From the NCBI GenBank assembly GCA_937894065.1, contig CALCST010000007.1, positions 1 through 37,364 of the forward strand: a DNA stretch of 37,364 nt, read 5' to 3'. Under the pieces are notes generated by a model. That model saw nothing but the letters and a program-made list of their open reading frames with translations, was not told the origin of the DNA and did not search any database. This DNA is from an uncultured Parabacteroides sp. Lineage in GTDB: Bacteria; Bacteroidota; Bacteroidia; Bacteroidales; Tannerellaceae. The first letter of the stretch is position 1. Each line of letters begins with the position of its first letter. Positions 1 to 9,363 of the stretch are shown here, piece after piece. Position numbers and translations under genes: made by a program.

Positions 1-46
1 CAACGGTTTTCAAGACCGCCGCAATCGACCACTCTGCCATCTCTCC
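1..46 (-). tRNA. tRNA-Ser(UGA), 5' part, cut by window edge
   Basis: On the minus strand a tRNA starts at 46 with acceptor strand GGAGAGA and then TG. A D-arm with the usual GTGG turn follows. The anticodon stem-loop has loop CTTGAAA and places anticodon TGA at plus positions 12-10. The anticodon and the start of the acceptor stem fit serine tRNA reading UCA-type codons. The variable arm, T-arm and 3' acceptor end lie beyond base 1, so the long serine variable arm cannot be checked. Confidence 0.93.
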
Positions 47-92
47 AAAATTTCTTATTTCGTTAACCAACCGTTCTCTCTCGATTGCGGTG

Positions 93-122
93 CAAAGGTA
101 GATATTATTTTTGAATCTGCAA
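93..122 (-). promoter_or_regulatory. Probable promoter of tRNA-Ser
   Basis: The minus strand carries TACCTTTG (93-100), a full match to the Bacteroidetes -7 element TAnnTTTG, about 47 bases before the tRNA. A weak -33-like TTGC lies at 119-122, 18 bases upstream. The -7 match is good and the -33 is not. Confidence 0.55.
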
Positions 123-154
123 TAGTTTAGGCAAACTTTTTTTCAAAAAAATCA

Positions 155-457
155 TCATTTTTTGTACGTTCTTTTGGGATTCTTTGGAAACCAGCCTTTT
201 AAAACTCTCTCTTCCTGCTCAAAAACTTCCTTGATTGTCCAAAATGAAGAAAAGGCAAACACTCCACATACCACCGACCAGAATGTACTTTGTATGAATA
301 AAGACAGAAAAGTGCCGACTAAACCCAATATCAGGAATATCCACCAACACTTGGTTCCCCAATAATATTCAGCTTTAACAACAATCGGATGAAAGAATCC
401 TATAATTAAAAAAGTTGCAATACCTATGAGCAAACCATCAAAATTCAACAAATCCAT
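155..457 (-). CDS. DUF4491 family small membrane protein
   Basis: A 100-residue protein with three hydrophobic stretches (about residues 8-28, 36-58 and 60-75) and a basic C-terminus ending in Lys-Lys. The N-terminal pattern, with FDGLLIGIATFLIIGFFHPIV followed by KAEYYWGTKCWW, is what I recall as DUF4491, a family of about 100-residue membrane proteins in Bacteroidetes and Firmicutes with no known function. It stands alone between the tRNA gene and the carbohydrate locus. A weak -7-like TATCTTTA occurs on the minus strand at 501-508. The family call is from memory of the pattern; the function is unknown. Confidence 0.8.
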   Translation of the reverse strand: MDLLNFDGLLIGIATFLIIGFFHPIVVKAEYYWGTKCWWIFLILGLVGTFLSLFIQSTFWSVVCGVFAFSSFWTIKEVFEQEERVLKGWFPKNPKRTYKK

Positions 458-574
458 ATATTATATATTTATTCATTATTTAATATGTTTTCTGAGTTCG
501 TAAAGATAAACATATAATTTAAAGAAATGATATCCGATTATACAAATATAATCCACAAAACACATCCGACAGAA

Positions 575-622
575 AAACAAAATACGTCCGTAAATATTGA
601 TAAATACATACGGACGTATTTT
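575..622 (-). terminator. Intrinsic terminator of the GH28/cellulase-like operon
   Basis: A perfect 14-bp inverted repeat has arms at 579-592 and 609-622 (AAAATACGTCCGTA and its complement) and a 16-base loop. On the minus strand it is followed by a T-rich tail. It lies about 50 bases past the stop of the cellulase-like gene. This 458-675 gap holds no credible gene. Confidence 0.65.
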
Positions 623-634
623 AGATTACTTCTA

Positions 635-658
635 TATATATCTAGGAGTAGATATATA
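635..658. repeat. AT-rich inverted repeat beside the terminator
   Basis: Arms TATATATCTA (635-644) and TAGATATATA (649-658) flank the 4-base loop GGAG, directly after the 676-1941 gene on the minus strand. It may add to termination or protect the 3' end. A protein-binding site cannot be excluded. Confidence 0.4.
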
Positions 659-675
659 AGTATGACAATTATATG

Positions 676-1941
676 CTATAAGCGTCGAAGAAACTTCTGT
701 GCAATAGGATCTGACAATATAGAATCATCTATAAATGAATCTTTAATTATCCTTGTCATACGCTGATGCCATTTAATATCACGCCACATCCCAACAAACT
801 GAGGAGCACAAAAATTGCTCGTAGCTATTGCTCCCCATGCTCCTGTTTGTGAAGCCTTTATTGTTCCAATCTCACAAAGTTCCTTTACCCAATCCCATCC
901 AAGCAAAGGCCAATCTTTATAATCAACAATACCCCAACATTCTGTTGTAGCTAACGGACGCTTCAGTTTTTTTGCAATATCTGCAACGAGCTCAATCTTG
1001 TCTGTAAGCAATTTCTGCCAATATTCAGGTTTTTCGCGATACAAAGGTTCTGCTTTCCTAACAACCTTTTTATATGCTTCCGGAGAGAAACGCCCGTCAC
1101 GATAGTCAACTTCTTTATAGAATTCATTACCATTTTGCTGTACCATCCAAATATGATGTTCAAACAAGTCGAGATAATCTTTTGCAGACATTTCTTCATA
1201 TTTCTCAACATCAGCATTATCGAACGAAAACAAAAATGGTATATCTGGATATGACTCTTTCATCATGCTCAAAGCTGTCTTAATCCATTTCCATGACGCT
1301 TCTTTATGCCATTGACCCCAATACACATCCGGATGTAATTTTTCGAAATAAGGAGCCCAGATGTTTCCCGGCCACTCATTACATAAATCAACATAAAGAA
1401 CCGTATCCAACAGACCACCTTCCTCTATAGTTTTCAGAGTCTTGAGCCAATTGTCTGCCATCTTTTCCGGTGAATCAATTTTCATCACCATGCCATCTGT
1501 ATCTTGTCTGTACCAGGAAGATAAACATACCTTGATATCACGTTCACGGCATTTCTCAAGAAATTGATTCAACATTGGCTGAACCTGAACAATATTCAAG
1601 TCCGGACTTCCCCACATTTGCTGATTCCAAACCTCATTCAATGTCCATTTCTTTGTCGGACCGGCGGCAACCAAATGAGGATATGCATCTATTCGGACTG
1701 CATTATACCCTCTTACCACAAGTTCATCAAGGACAGAATCCCAATCTTCAAATCCTGCGCCGTCCCATCTTCTTTCAAGCCATGAGAAATCCCACATTGT
1801 TATAGCTCTGGGACGAACTCGCGCTATTGTTCCTTTAAAATTATCGTTTGATGCTATTTGCTGAGTAGCATTCAAAGCAGAAGTTCCGGCAGCTGAAAAA
1901 GCAACAGCCGAACTCTTTAATATAAAATCTCGCCTATTCAT
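676..1941 (-). CDS. Cellulase-like (clan GH-A type) glycosidase, exported
   Basis: A 421-residue protein starting NRRDFILKSSAVAFSAAG, a twin-arginine-like signal followed by a hydrophobic stretch. The rest looks like a (beta/alpha)8 barrel of the 'cellulase-like' Pfam type. Plausible clan GH-A catalytic acids are Glu189 in CNEW (acid/base, as in the NE motif ending strand 4) and Glu334 in TTECWG (nucleophile, as at the end of strand 7). The start codon is 10 bases after the upstream GH28 stop, so the two are almost surely cotranscribed. Substrate is not readable from sequence; the neighbours suggest a side chain or backbone bond of a pectin-type polysaccharide. Whether this organism has a Tat system cannot be seen; RR leaders also occur on Sec-exported Bacteroidetes enzymes. 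Confidence 0.75.
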   Translation of the reverse strand: MNRRDFILKSSAVAFSAAGTSALNATQQIASNDNFKGTIARVRPRAITMWDFSWLERRWDGAGFEDWDSVLDELVVRGYNAVRIDAYPHLVAAGPTKKWTLNEVWNQQMWGSPDLNIVQVQPMLNQFLEKCRERDIKVCLSSWYRQDTDGMVMKIDSPEKMADNWLKTLKTIEEGGLLDTVLYVDLCNEWPGNIWAPYFEKLHPDVYWGQWHKEASWKWIKTALSMMKESYPDIPFLFSFDNADVEKYEEMSAKDYLDLFEHHIWMVQQNGNEFYKEVDYRDGRFSPEAYKKVVRKAEPLYREKPEYWQKLLTDKIELVADIAKKLKRPLATTECWGIVDYKDWPLLGWDWVKELCEIGTIKASQTGAWGAIATSNFCAPQFVGMWRDIKWHQRMTRIIKDSFIDDSILSDPIAQKFLRRL

Positions 1942-1951
1942 GGTATGACTA

Positions 1952-3418
1952 TTATTTTATAATAATATTAGCATTGTCAACATCTAAAACAAATTCTTTT
2001 CTTTCATCCGAATTTTCAGCATTGACTTTCACATTATCAAAACAGATATTTTCAGAATGTCTAATAAAAAATCCAAAAGCAGGCAGACCATCAACATTAA
2101 ACTGATGAGCATCCGGATATCCTGCTGTATTCTCCGGGACTTCACGTTTAGCCATTTCTTCAGTTCCTCCACCAATCATACCCAAAGTTATATCTTTCAG
2201 ATATACATTTTTTATTCTATGTCCCGGTATTCCTGAAATCATAGAACCTTGTCGCAGATTTCTGCTGCCATCAACCGATTTAATAATTATATTCTTCAAA
2301 TATCCGGGAGAAGGTTTGCTCTGTCCGGGCATCACACGGCATCTGTCACCTATCCTGATAAATATCGGGCATCTTGACTGATTGATTCTTATATCCTCAA
2401 TAAGTATATTTTCCGCATTTCCTCCATCAACTGTTGCTAAAGTAAGACCTGTACTGGATTCGTGACCTGAAATAGACACCATATCATCAGGAACACCACC
2501 AAGTGTAACATTTCTAATAACAACATTTCTGAAATCGCCCTGAGTGTCAGTTCCCAACTTGAAAGCATTGCATGTTGATACAAATGTAGAATTCTCTATA
2601 AGAACATTTTCTGTCGGCAAGCCACTGCCACCTTTCAAACACATTGCATCATCTTCCGAATTGATAAAGCAATTACGGACTATTACGTTTCTACATCCGT
2701 CAGGGTCAAGGCCGTCATTATTAAAATTTGCCTGGTTGATTACTTTTATGCCGTCAAAAATCAAATTATTACAAGCTATATAATTCTGCATCCACGAAGC
2801 TGAATTATGCAAAAATATATCTTTGACAACAATGTTTTCACATTCAACCATTCTTATCCCCATCGGACGGTCTTTGATGGGACCTACAGTTTGAGGGCTT
2901 GAGAAATGTTTCTTTTCTCCTCGGAAATAGATTTCACCTTTTCCACAAATTCCAATATTATTTGCTTTCTCTGCAAAAATCAAAGATTGTCTGAAACGGT
3001 GATTTTCACTCATCACACTTTTGAAATCTTCGATCATATCCGGATAATCTTTTATATCAGTGCTTCCCAACAATCGGGAGTTCTCTGAAACTTCAAGCAT
3101 TACACCTGATTTTATGATTATTGTTCCAGTTACATAATCTCCTTTCGAAAGAAGAACTGTTCCTCCTCCGCTGTTTGAACAAGCATCAATTGCTGACTGA
3201 ATCTGAGCTGTATTCAAAGTAACACCATCAGCTTTTGCACCATACGTCTCAACCAGAAATACTGAATCCGGCACATTCCATGGTTTTAAATTACAAGTCA
3301 GACTGTCAGCCATATTCTCCAACCTGGTTTCCATATCCGATGTCCATGACGGAGATGTATTTTTTTGTACACAGCTTGAGAAAGCCATTAATATCGAAAG
3401 TAAAAATATATTTTTCAT
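1952..3418 (-). CDS. GH28-type parallel beta-helix glycosidase, lipoprotein
   Basis: A 488-residue protein with a lipoprotein signal ending FSSC (lipidated Cys16), so likely anchored to a membrane. From about residue 52 it follows the pectinase beta-helix pattern (YGAKADGVTLNT, IQSAIDAC, GGGTV, LLGS). Catalytic region: NNDGLD (Asp235) replaces the canonical NTD motif, and EDD (Asp256-Asp257) with Lys262 follows. The usual GHG and RIK motifs are not seen; their places hold KLGTDTQGDF and FIRIGDR. The three-Asp core is therefore present but the ancillary His and Lys are changed, so the target may be other than plain polygalacturonan, for example rhamnogalacturonan. First gene of a two-gene unit with the cellulase-like gene. 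No good -7 box was seen directly upstream; CAAATTTG on the minus strand at 3442-3449 is one base off. Confidence 0.85.
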   Translation of the reverse strand: MKNIFLLSILMAFSSCVQKNTSPSWTSDMETRLENMADSLTCNLKPWNVPDSVFLVETYGAKADGVTLNTAQIQSAIDACSNSGGGTVLLSKGDYVTGTIIIKSGVMLEVSENSRLLGSTDIKDYPDMIEDFKSVMSENHRFRQSLIFAEKANNIGICGKGEIYFRGEKKHFSSPQTVGPIKDRPMGIRMVECENIVVKDIFLHNSASWMQNYIACNNLIFDGIKVINQANFNNDGLDPDGCRNVIVRNCFINSEDDAMCLKGGSGLPTENVLIENSTFVSTCNAFKLGTDTQGDFRNVVIRNVTLGGVPDDMVSISGHESSTGLTLATVDGGNAENILIEDIRINQSRCPIFIRIGDRCRVMPGQSKPSPGYLKNIIIKSVDGSRNLRQGSMISGIPGHRIKNVYLKDITLGMIGGGTEEMAKREVPENTAGYPDAHQFNVDGLPAFGFFIRHSENICFDNVKVNAENSDERKEFVLDVDNANIIIK

Positions 3419-3450
3419 ATCTTATTCTGTTTTAAATAATACAAATTTGA

Positions 3451-3489
3451 AAAAAGGGTTAAAATCGATAATCACATCGACCTTAACCC
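3451..3489 (-). terminator. Intrinsic terminator after the GH43 gene
   Basis: On the minus strand GGGTTAAGGTCGAT (3489-3476) pairs with ATCGATTTTAACCC (3469-3456), a 14-bp stem including two G-U pairs with a 6-base loop. A run of T follows. This separates the GH43 gene from the GH28 gene and suggests the latter has its own promoter or depends on read-through. Confidence 0.75.
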
Positions 3490-3593
3490 AAAACCACAAA
3501 ACTACTCAGCAACTTCCTTTAATCTATACATTACTTTGTTATAATAATAAACTTACTAAGATAGCACACACAAAATGGAAAGTCACTTTCTTA

Positions 3594-4919
3594 CTATAAT
3601 TGTTCAATTTTAAAATAGTCTATATCTAATCCTCCGGTTCCATTATAAATTCTTATTTCATTATCACCTTCTTGAAGTTCGATAATACCTAAATCAAGTT
3701 CTTTAAATTCTGATGACTGAGGGAAAACTATATCTTTAATTTCTGTTCTAAACCCAATCAAAAGATTATGTTTTTCATCTTTAAGAGGAGCAGCATAAGA
3801 AACTTTCAATCTGTACTTACCTTTCTTTGCAACTTGTGCAAGAACTTCTACATAATCATTTTTACCATCAAAACCAGTCACATACCCATCACCTGAAAAA
3901 CCTTTCCTATAGTTATCAACGTAGGTACGATTAAGAGTTCCTCCTGCAGCTCTTCCATTTTCAGCTTCAAGCCAAATCGTAACATTTGTCTTTGGAGCCA
4001 AACCTAAACCTTTTTCTGTGGGTATTATTTTTTTGATTTTACCATCTTTATCATACTCCAGATAATCCATCATCACACTTCGGCATGTGCTGTTACCTTC
4101 AGACAACCATGAAGAATGATAAAAAGCCATCCATTTATCACCATATTTTATAACAGAGCCATGGTTAGTTCCAGCCTGTCCATCAAATTTTCCGATATAT
4201 TCTCCTTGGAATTCATAAGGGCCCAGTGGTTTGTCTGCAATCGCGTAATACATAACCTCCGGCCATTCACCATCCGGAAGCCCCGGATATGTCATATAAT
4301 ATTTTCCATTATATTTATGACACCACAAACCTTCGAATACATCCTTCAGCTGTGATGTAAGCTCAACCATTGTTTCTGATTTGATCGACATCAAATCGTC
4401 ATTCAACTCAGCGCCATAACCTTTTCCTCCGCATCCCCAAAACAAGTAAGGTTTGCCATCATCATCTATAAACAGAGATGGGTCCTGTCCCCAGTCAACA
4501 CCTTTGATATACCCTATATCTTCAAACGGACCTTGAGGTTTATCACTAATAGCCATTCCTGTTCGGAATATACCTGAACCCTTTTCTTTCATACAATAAA
4601 CCAGATAAAACTTGTTTCTGTATTGAACAGCATCAATAGCCCAAGCATGATTCTCAGCCCAACTTACATCTTTGAAATGTAACACACGTCCATAATCAAC
4701 CCAATTTACAAGGTCTGTTGTTGAAAAAACATGATAATCCGACATTGTATAATGTGAATTAGTTCCAGGTTCATCATGCGAAGTGTACAACCATAACCTA
4801 TTGTCTCCTTTCCAAACGTGAGCTGAAGGGTCTGCAGTATATAAATGTGTAAATACCGGATTCTGTCCGTAAACAGCTTCCACACAAAATAAAGCTAATA
4901 GTAAAAGATTACGTTTCAT
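3594..4919 (-). CDS. GH43 family glycosidase with C-terminal CBM6/CBM35-like module
   Basis: A 441-residue exported protein (signal peptide ending near AVYGQ). The first two thirds form the GH43 five-bladed propeller. The three carboxylates expected in GH43 are visible: Asp30 in TADPSAHV (base), Asp146 in GQDPSLF (pKa modulator) and Glu196 in FEGLW (acid). The last 130 residues, from WLEAENG to a final DIDYFKIEQL, look like a CBM6/CBM35-type beta-sandwich. GH43 enzymes act mostly as arabinofuranosidases, xylosidases or exo-galactosidases; the exact activity is not readable. I chose the ATG at 4919 because the signal peptide MKRNLLLLALF begins there; the upstream in-frame ATG at 4955 would add a non-signal extension. 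The leader (about 4920-5070) contains an ACCGGAT/ATCCGGT inverted repeat at 4956-4962 and 4992-4998. Confidence 0.87.
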   Translation of the reverse strand: MKRNLLLLALFCVEAVYGQNPVFTHLYTADPSAHVWKGDNRLWLYTSHDEPGTNSHYTMSDYHVFSTTDLVNWVDYGRVLHFKDVSWAENHAWAIDAVQYRNKFYLVYCMKEKGSGIFRTGMAISDKPQGPFEDIGYIKGVDWGQDPSLFIDDDGKPYLFWGCGGKGYGAELNDDLMSIKSETMVELTSQLKDVFEGLWCHKYNGKYYMTYPGLPDGEWPEVMYYAIADKPLGPYEFQGEYIGKFDGQAGTNHGSVIKYGDKWMAFYHSSWLSEGNSTCRSVMMDYLEYDKDGKIKKIIPTEKGLGLAPKTNVTIWLEAENGRAAGGTLNRTYVDNYRKGFSGDGYVTGFDGKNDYVEVLAQVAKKGKYRLKVSYAAPLKDEKHNLLIGFRTEIKDIVFPQSSEFKELDLGIIELQEGDNEIRIYNGTGGLDIDYFKIEQL

Positions 4920-5075
4920 TTTAAAGTAACATTGTTTTATTTTTAAACATTGCAAACCGGATCAGTTTTATCATGAAAAAGAACTATTAAAATCCGGTCT
5001 GCATCTGTTTAAAAAGATGAATAAACAAATCTCAACTTTTCGATACCTTAATCATTTAAGTTAAAAGTCCGAGAG

Positions 5076-5083
5076 CAAAGGTA
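5076..5083 (-). promoter_or_regulatory. -7 promoter element of the GH43 gene
   Basis: TACCTTTG on the minus strand matches TAnnTTTG exactly and would give a leader of about 150 bases. No TTTG is present 18-21 bases upstream, which is what an activator-dependent promoter would look like; paired repeats sit just upstream at 5112-5141. Confidence 0.6.
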
Positions 5084-5111
5084 TGGCATTCAACAAAAAA
5101 CGCTTAACACT

Positions 5112-5141
5112 TATGTTACTTATAAAATTATACTATGTTAC
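5112..5141. promoter_or_regulatory. Paired TATGTTAC direct repeats, candidate HTCS operator
   Basis: TATGTTAC occurs at 5112-5119 and exactly again at 5134-5141, 22 bp apart start to start, so both copies face the same side of the helix. The pair lies about 29-58 bp upstream of the GH43 -7 element, where a -33 box is missing. The second copy overlaps the stop codon of the HTCS gene. A similar pair lies before the GH26-GH28 gene. Binding by the HTCS AraC domain is inferred. Confidence 0.45.
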
Positions 5142-8100
5142 ATTTTTTCAGAATTCTCTTTAGAGGCATATACACTAGGCGAAACTCCATAAGTTTCCTT
5201 AAAACAATTGGTAAAATATTGCTGCGAATTAAACCCTACAGCAAATGCCACTTCTGATATTGATATATTTTTAGTACGCAACAAATAGGCAGCATGTTCC
5301 AGTCTGATATTTCTCAAATACACACTTGGAGATTGCTGGTACAATTCTTTCAATTTTCTGTGAAGATGCACTCTGCTTATTCCGCACTCAGCGCTCAATT
5401 CTTCTATTGAAAGAGAAGAATCACCAATTCTTTCCTTTATTTTCGCATTCAATTTTTCTATCAGCTTGTCATCTGCACTCTTCACATCATATGTTTCATC
5501 TATTTTGCGATTATTCTGAACTTCTGATTTTTGTACTTTATAATGAATACTTCTTTGTAGCAAATTATTTATCTGAGCTATCAAATGTGACAACTCAAAC
5601 GGTTTAGCCAAATAAGCATCTGCACCTTTCTGCAAACCACTTACAAAATCCTCAACACAAGCCTTTGCCGTCAACAGAATAACCGGAATATCACAAACAT
5701 TAGGATTACTTCTAAGTTTCTTCATCATTTCCAATCCGTTTATTTCCGGCATCATGATATCTGAAATTATAATATCCGGCAGCTCTTTTACAGCCATATC
5801 ATATCCAATTTTACCATTCACCGCTGTAAAAACCTGATAATATTTTCCCAGTTCAAGTTTCAAATAAGAACGTATATCCTCATCGTCTTCAACAATCAGA
5901 ACCTTATATTTTTTCTTTCTTCCTATAGTATTTTCATCAAACGGAATAGCTATATCCGATTCAATCATTGTCTTTTCCGAAAATGATACAGATTCTTCAA
6001 ATCTTGCATTTTCTTCATTATGCTTTTTCTCGCTTTCGTTGTAAGATTCCTCTTTAAAAGGTAAAACAAACATAAAACATGAGCCTTTACCCAATTCACT
6101 TTGCACAGAAATCTCTCCATGATGCATTTCAACAAGACTTTTCGTGAGATGTAGTCCTATTCCTGAACCATTATTTCCTACGCCCATTTGATCCTCAACC
6201 CTATAAAAACGATTGAAAATACTGTTTATGTTTTTCTTTGAAATGCCAATGCCCGTATCTTCTATCTCAAATTTGATAAAATTATCATCCTTTCTATACA
6301 CTCTGACATTAATCTCTCCTTTAACCGGCGTATATTTTACAGCATTCGACACTAGATTATATATTATCTTATCAAGTATATCAATGTCAAAATAAGAATA
6401 TTCAGGTAAATCATTCATCTCCAGATGAAGCTGTAAACCTTTATCTTCAACCATACCTCGGAAAGAATCAATAGTATCTGAAATAAAATTATCAAGATTA
6501 ACTCTTTCAACCTTCAATGACATTTGCCCTTTCTCAAGTTTCCTTAAATCCAAAAGCTGATTTACCATTCGAAGAATACGCATTCCATTCTTATACATTA
6601 TATGATATGAAACTGCAGTATGAGAATTATGCTCGTTTGACATTAATTTTTTTAATGGAGAAAGTATTAATGTAAGAGGTGTACGGATTTCATGAGAAAT
6701 ATCTGTAAACATCTGCAAACGTGCCTGCGAAATTTTCTCCCTTTGCTGTTGCTCCAAAATTTGTCTTTTTTCCTTTATTCTGGATTTTATAATCTTAAAT
6801 ACCAAAACAACAATAAGAAAAAGAATAATAAAATATATGGTTTTAGCCCAAAAAGACAACCAAAATGGAGGTTCCACAATTATATGTAAACTTTTCTCAA
6901 CAGCAAGAGATTCATCTCCAATGAAAGCTCTGACTTTAAAAACATAATCTCCGGGATGAAGATTAGTATATACAGATCTCTGTAAATCTCCAATTGTTGT
7001 ATTCCATGTTTCATCAAACCCCTCTAATTTATATTTGTAAGTTACAATTGACGGATTTGAAAACACAAATGCATCATAATCTATTGAAATACTATTCTGT
7101 TTATACGATAAAACGATTTCTTCAACTTCATTCAACGATTTATTTAATATTACGTTTCTGGCTACAGTATCATTAATTCCAATCTTTTTTTCTGCCAGAT
7201 AAAGATTGGAGAACGTAATCTCTGAAACTTTTTGCTCATATTTTAATTTTTGAGGATTAAAGAATATTATTCCTTTATTTCCTCCAAAATACATGATTCC
7301 ATTATCAGCAAATACAGAAGCTCTCTCTTTATATTGTATATTTTCCGCTCCCTGACGTTCATCATAATCAACAAACTCTTCTTTAGAAACATCAAAACGT
7401 ACCAATCCTCCATTTGTGCTAATCCAAAGACCTGTAGAAGGATCATATTCCATACTCATTATGAAATTATCAGGAAGACCATCTTTATCCGTGTAAAATC
7501 TAATTTCTTTTTTCTCTAAATCCAAACTATTCAAGCCACTTCTGGTTCCTGCCCACAATTTCCCGTTTCCATCAAAACAAACCACCATTATTTGGTTATT
7601 TACAAACTGGTGGAACATAGGGTTATTAATAACAACTCCAGTTTCGATGTCAATGCAGTTAACACCATAACCCGTACCAATCCACAATTTATCATTATCC
7701 AGAGCTAAGCTATTAACAAAGTTATTGCTTATCCTGAAATCATCATTTTCTGAATCTGAAGCATAAAATATCAAGCGGTCACTATCGGCACATTTCTTTA
7801 CCAAACCACCGCCCTGAGTCGCAAACCATATATTTTTATACTTGTCCTCAGCTATGTCTACTATGTGATAATTAAGCAAAAAACCATCTTTTTTCATTGG
7901 CAACTGTTTGTATTGGTCTTTAGCCGGATTGTAAACATATACGCCATGTAAATATGTTCCAATATATACCATACCTTCCGAATCTTGAAGAATTGAGGTA
8001 ATGACATTTTCGTCAGGCAGTATTCGTTTCACAACACTATAATTCCCTTGTTCAGGTTTCATAATGTATAATCCACCACCATTTGTTCCAACCCATAATT

Positions 8101-9193
8101 TATTATCAGAATCAACAATAACAGACAAAATACTGTTATCAGAGATATTACGCTTGTCAGAGAAATAATCATTTTCGATAGTCCTTATACCTGAAACATT
8201 TCCGGGTATAACAACTAAACCCTTTTCTATATAAGGAACCCATATATTACCATTCTTATCTTCAAAAAGGCATGATATTTTTCCTTTTCTGTGGTTGAAA
8301 CCAGTGTTTCCTATCTCAAACCGTTCTATAGAACCCTCGTCCTCATCCAGTTGCCACAATCCATATCCTTCTGTTCCAATCCATATTCTTCCCTTTGAGT
8401 CCTTAATTATAGAATGAGACATTTTTATTGCAGAGCGAGCCTCACCTGCTGCATGTATCTGATTAAACTCATAAGTTAATGTATCGAAAGAAAAAATCCC
8501 GCCGTCAAGAACCGAAAGCCATATTTTCCCGTTGCTGCCATTACACATTGAAACAATTCTTTTTCCACGAAACCCTTCAATGGAATATTCCCGAATTTCA
8601 TTAGAATCAACATTATAACTAAGCAAAACACCATTGTCCCCTCCTATCCATAATTTATCTTCCACAAGCATGCAACACAGAGGAATACAATCAAATATTT
8701 CATCCCGGAAACAATTAGCAACCTGAAGATTTAAAGTATTGATTTTATAAAAGCCTTGTCTGCTCAAAACCCATAAAGAACCATTATCCCGGTCTTCCAC
8801 CATAGCTACCAAAGACAAACCTCTATTTTCGGCATTCGACAACGAAAACTCTTTGAAACTTTCTGTCTGTTTATCATATAGAGATAATTTCTCTCCTCCC
8901 ATTATCCAAAAATGTCCATTTCCATCTTCTAAAGAGGATATTACATAATTGTTGGGGATAGATAAACTATCTGCATAAGAATGCATATATGATTTACCTA
9001 ATTTACCGGACAAACGGTTCAATCCATAATCCGTTGACAGCCAAATATAATTATTACTATCCTGATATATATTATGCACACTTTTCCAATTCGACAATTC
9101 CCCGCCAATAGGTATAAAACGAATATTAGATGCTTCTGAACAGGGGAATATTATTGCAAACAAAAAAATATACAAAAGACGAAATATATTCAT
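5138..9193 (-). CDS. Hybrid two-component system sensor/regulator (HTCS)
   Basis: A 1351-residue one-protein two-component system. In order: signal peptide (to about 22); a long periplasmic sensor of repeated propeller blades (about 25-690, many 'LWIGT.G.G' type repeats); a Y_Y_Y domain (about 695-775); one membrane helix (about 781-803); HisKA with His834 in ISHEIRTPL; HATPase with NLVSNAVKYTP, DTGIGIS and GSGIGL; a receiver domain with Asp1145 in SDIMMP; and a C-terminal AraC helix-turn-helix (about 1245-1345). Such proteins bind an oligosaccharide in the periplasm and switch on the neighbouring polysaccharide-utilisation genes. It lies between the GH43 and GH26-GH28 genes, its likely targets. 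The ATG at 9193 was chosen over an in-frame TTG at 9199. All phosphorelay residues are intact. Confidence 0.95.
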   Translation of the reverse strand: MNIFRLLYIFLFAIIFPCSEASNIRFIPIGGELSNWKSVHNIYQDSNNYIWLSTDYGLNRLSGKLGKSYMHSYADSLSIPNNYVISSLEDGNGHFWIMGGEKLSLYDKQTESFKEFSLSNAENRGLSLVAMVEDRDNGSLWVLSRQGFYKINTLNLQVANCFRDEIFDCIPLCCMLVEDKLWIGGDNGVLLSYNVDSNEIREYSIEGFRGKRIVSMCNGSNGKIWLSVLDGGIFSFDTLTYEFNQIHAAGEARSAIKMSHSIIKDSKGRIWIGTEGYGLWQLDEDEGSIERFEIGNTGFNHRKGKISCLFEDKNGNIWVPYIEKGLVVIPGNVSGIRTIENDYFSDKRNISDNSILSVIVDSDNKLWVGTNGGGLYIMKPEQGNYSVVKRILPDENVITSILQDSEGMVYIGTYLHGVYVYNPAKDQYKQLPMKKDGFLLNYHIVDIAEDKYKNIWFATQGGGLVKKCADSDRLIFYASDSENDDFRISNNFVNSLALDNDKLWIGTGYGVNCIDIETGVVINNPMFHQFVNNQIMVVCFDGNGKLWAGTRSGLNSLDLEKKEIRFYTDKDGLPDNFIMSMEYDPSTGLWISTNGGLVRFDVSKEEFVDYDERQGAENIQYKERASVFADNGIMYFGGNKGIIFFNPQKLKYEQKVSEITFSNLYLAEKKIGINDTVARNVILNKSLNEVEEIVLSYKQNSISIDYDAFVFSNPSIVTYKYKLEGFDETWNTTIGDLQRSVYTNLHPGDYVFKVRAFIGDESLAVEKSLHIIVEPPFWLSFWAKTIYFIILFLIVVLVFKIIKSRIKEKRQILEQQQREKISQARLQMFTDISHEIRTPLTLILSPLKKLMSNEHNSHTAVSYHIMYKNGMRILRMVNQLLDLRKLEKGQMSLKVERVNLDNFISDTIDSFRGMVEDKGLQLHLEMNDLPEYSYFDIDILDKIIYNLVSNAVKYTPVKGEINVRVYRKDDNFIKFEIEDTGIGISKKNINSIFNRFYRVEDQMGVGNNGSGIGLHLTKSLVEMHHGEISVQSELGKGSCFMFVLPFKEESYNESEKKHNEENARFEESVSFSEKTMIESDIAIPFDENTIGRKKKYKVLIVEDDEDIRSYLKLELGKYYQVFTAVNGKIGYDMAVKELPDIIISDIMMPEINGLEMMKKLRSNPNVCDIPVILLTAKACVEDFVSGLQKGADAYLAKPFELSHLIAQINNLLQRSIHYKVQKSEVQNNRKIDETYDVKSADDKLIEKLNAKIKERIGDSSLSIEELSAECGISRVHLHRKLKELYQQSPSVYLRNIRLEHAAYLLRTKNISISEVAFAVGFNSQQYFTNCFKETYGVSPSVYASKENSEKM

Positions 9194-9221
9194 AACCAAT
9201 ATCTCTAATTATTTATGAATT

Positions 9222-9253
9222 CAAAGTTACACTTTTAATCAGATAACTTGCAA
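9222..9253 (-). promoter_or_regulatory. Probable promoter of the HTCS gene
   Basis: TAACTTTG on the minus strand (9222-9229) matches the -7 consensus, with a weak TTGC at 9250-9253 about 20 bases upstream. It predicts a short leader of roughly 20 bases before the ATG at 9193, compatible with low constitutive expression. Confidence 0.5.
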
Positions 9254-9273
9254 GCGTATATATCTTTATACTT

Positions 9274-9325
9274 AAAAAACGGGCCAACAACTGTTTTTTT
9301 ATGAATTAAAAACAGTGTCAACCCG
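9274..9325 (-). terminator. Intrinsic terminator after the GH26-GH28 gene
   Basis: On the minus strand a long stem starts CGGG at 9325 and closes with CCCG at 9283-9280. It contains several G-U pairs and an inner CTGTTTTT/AAAAACAG helix, and is followed by six T (9279-9274). It sits 40-90 bases past the stop codon at 9364 and insulates the HTCS gene. Confidence 0.75.
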
Positions 9326-9363
9326 TCAATTGATGAACTAAATATAAAACCCCAAAATCAATT

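Noticed and set aside
527..766. 79-codon open frame on the plus strand
   Set aside because: It runs through the terminator hairpin and into the cellulase-like gene on the other strand.
4920..4955. Upstream start of the GH43 gene at 4955
   Set aside because: It would place 12 polar residues before a complete signal peptide that begins at the ATG at 4919.
5138..9193. Split of the HTCS into a separate sensor and regulator
   Set aside because: The frame is continuous through sensor, kinase, receiver and AraC domains, the normal HTCS architecture.
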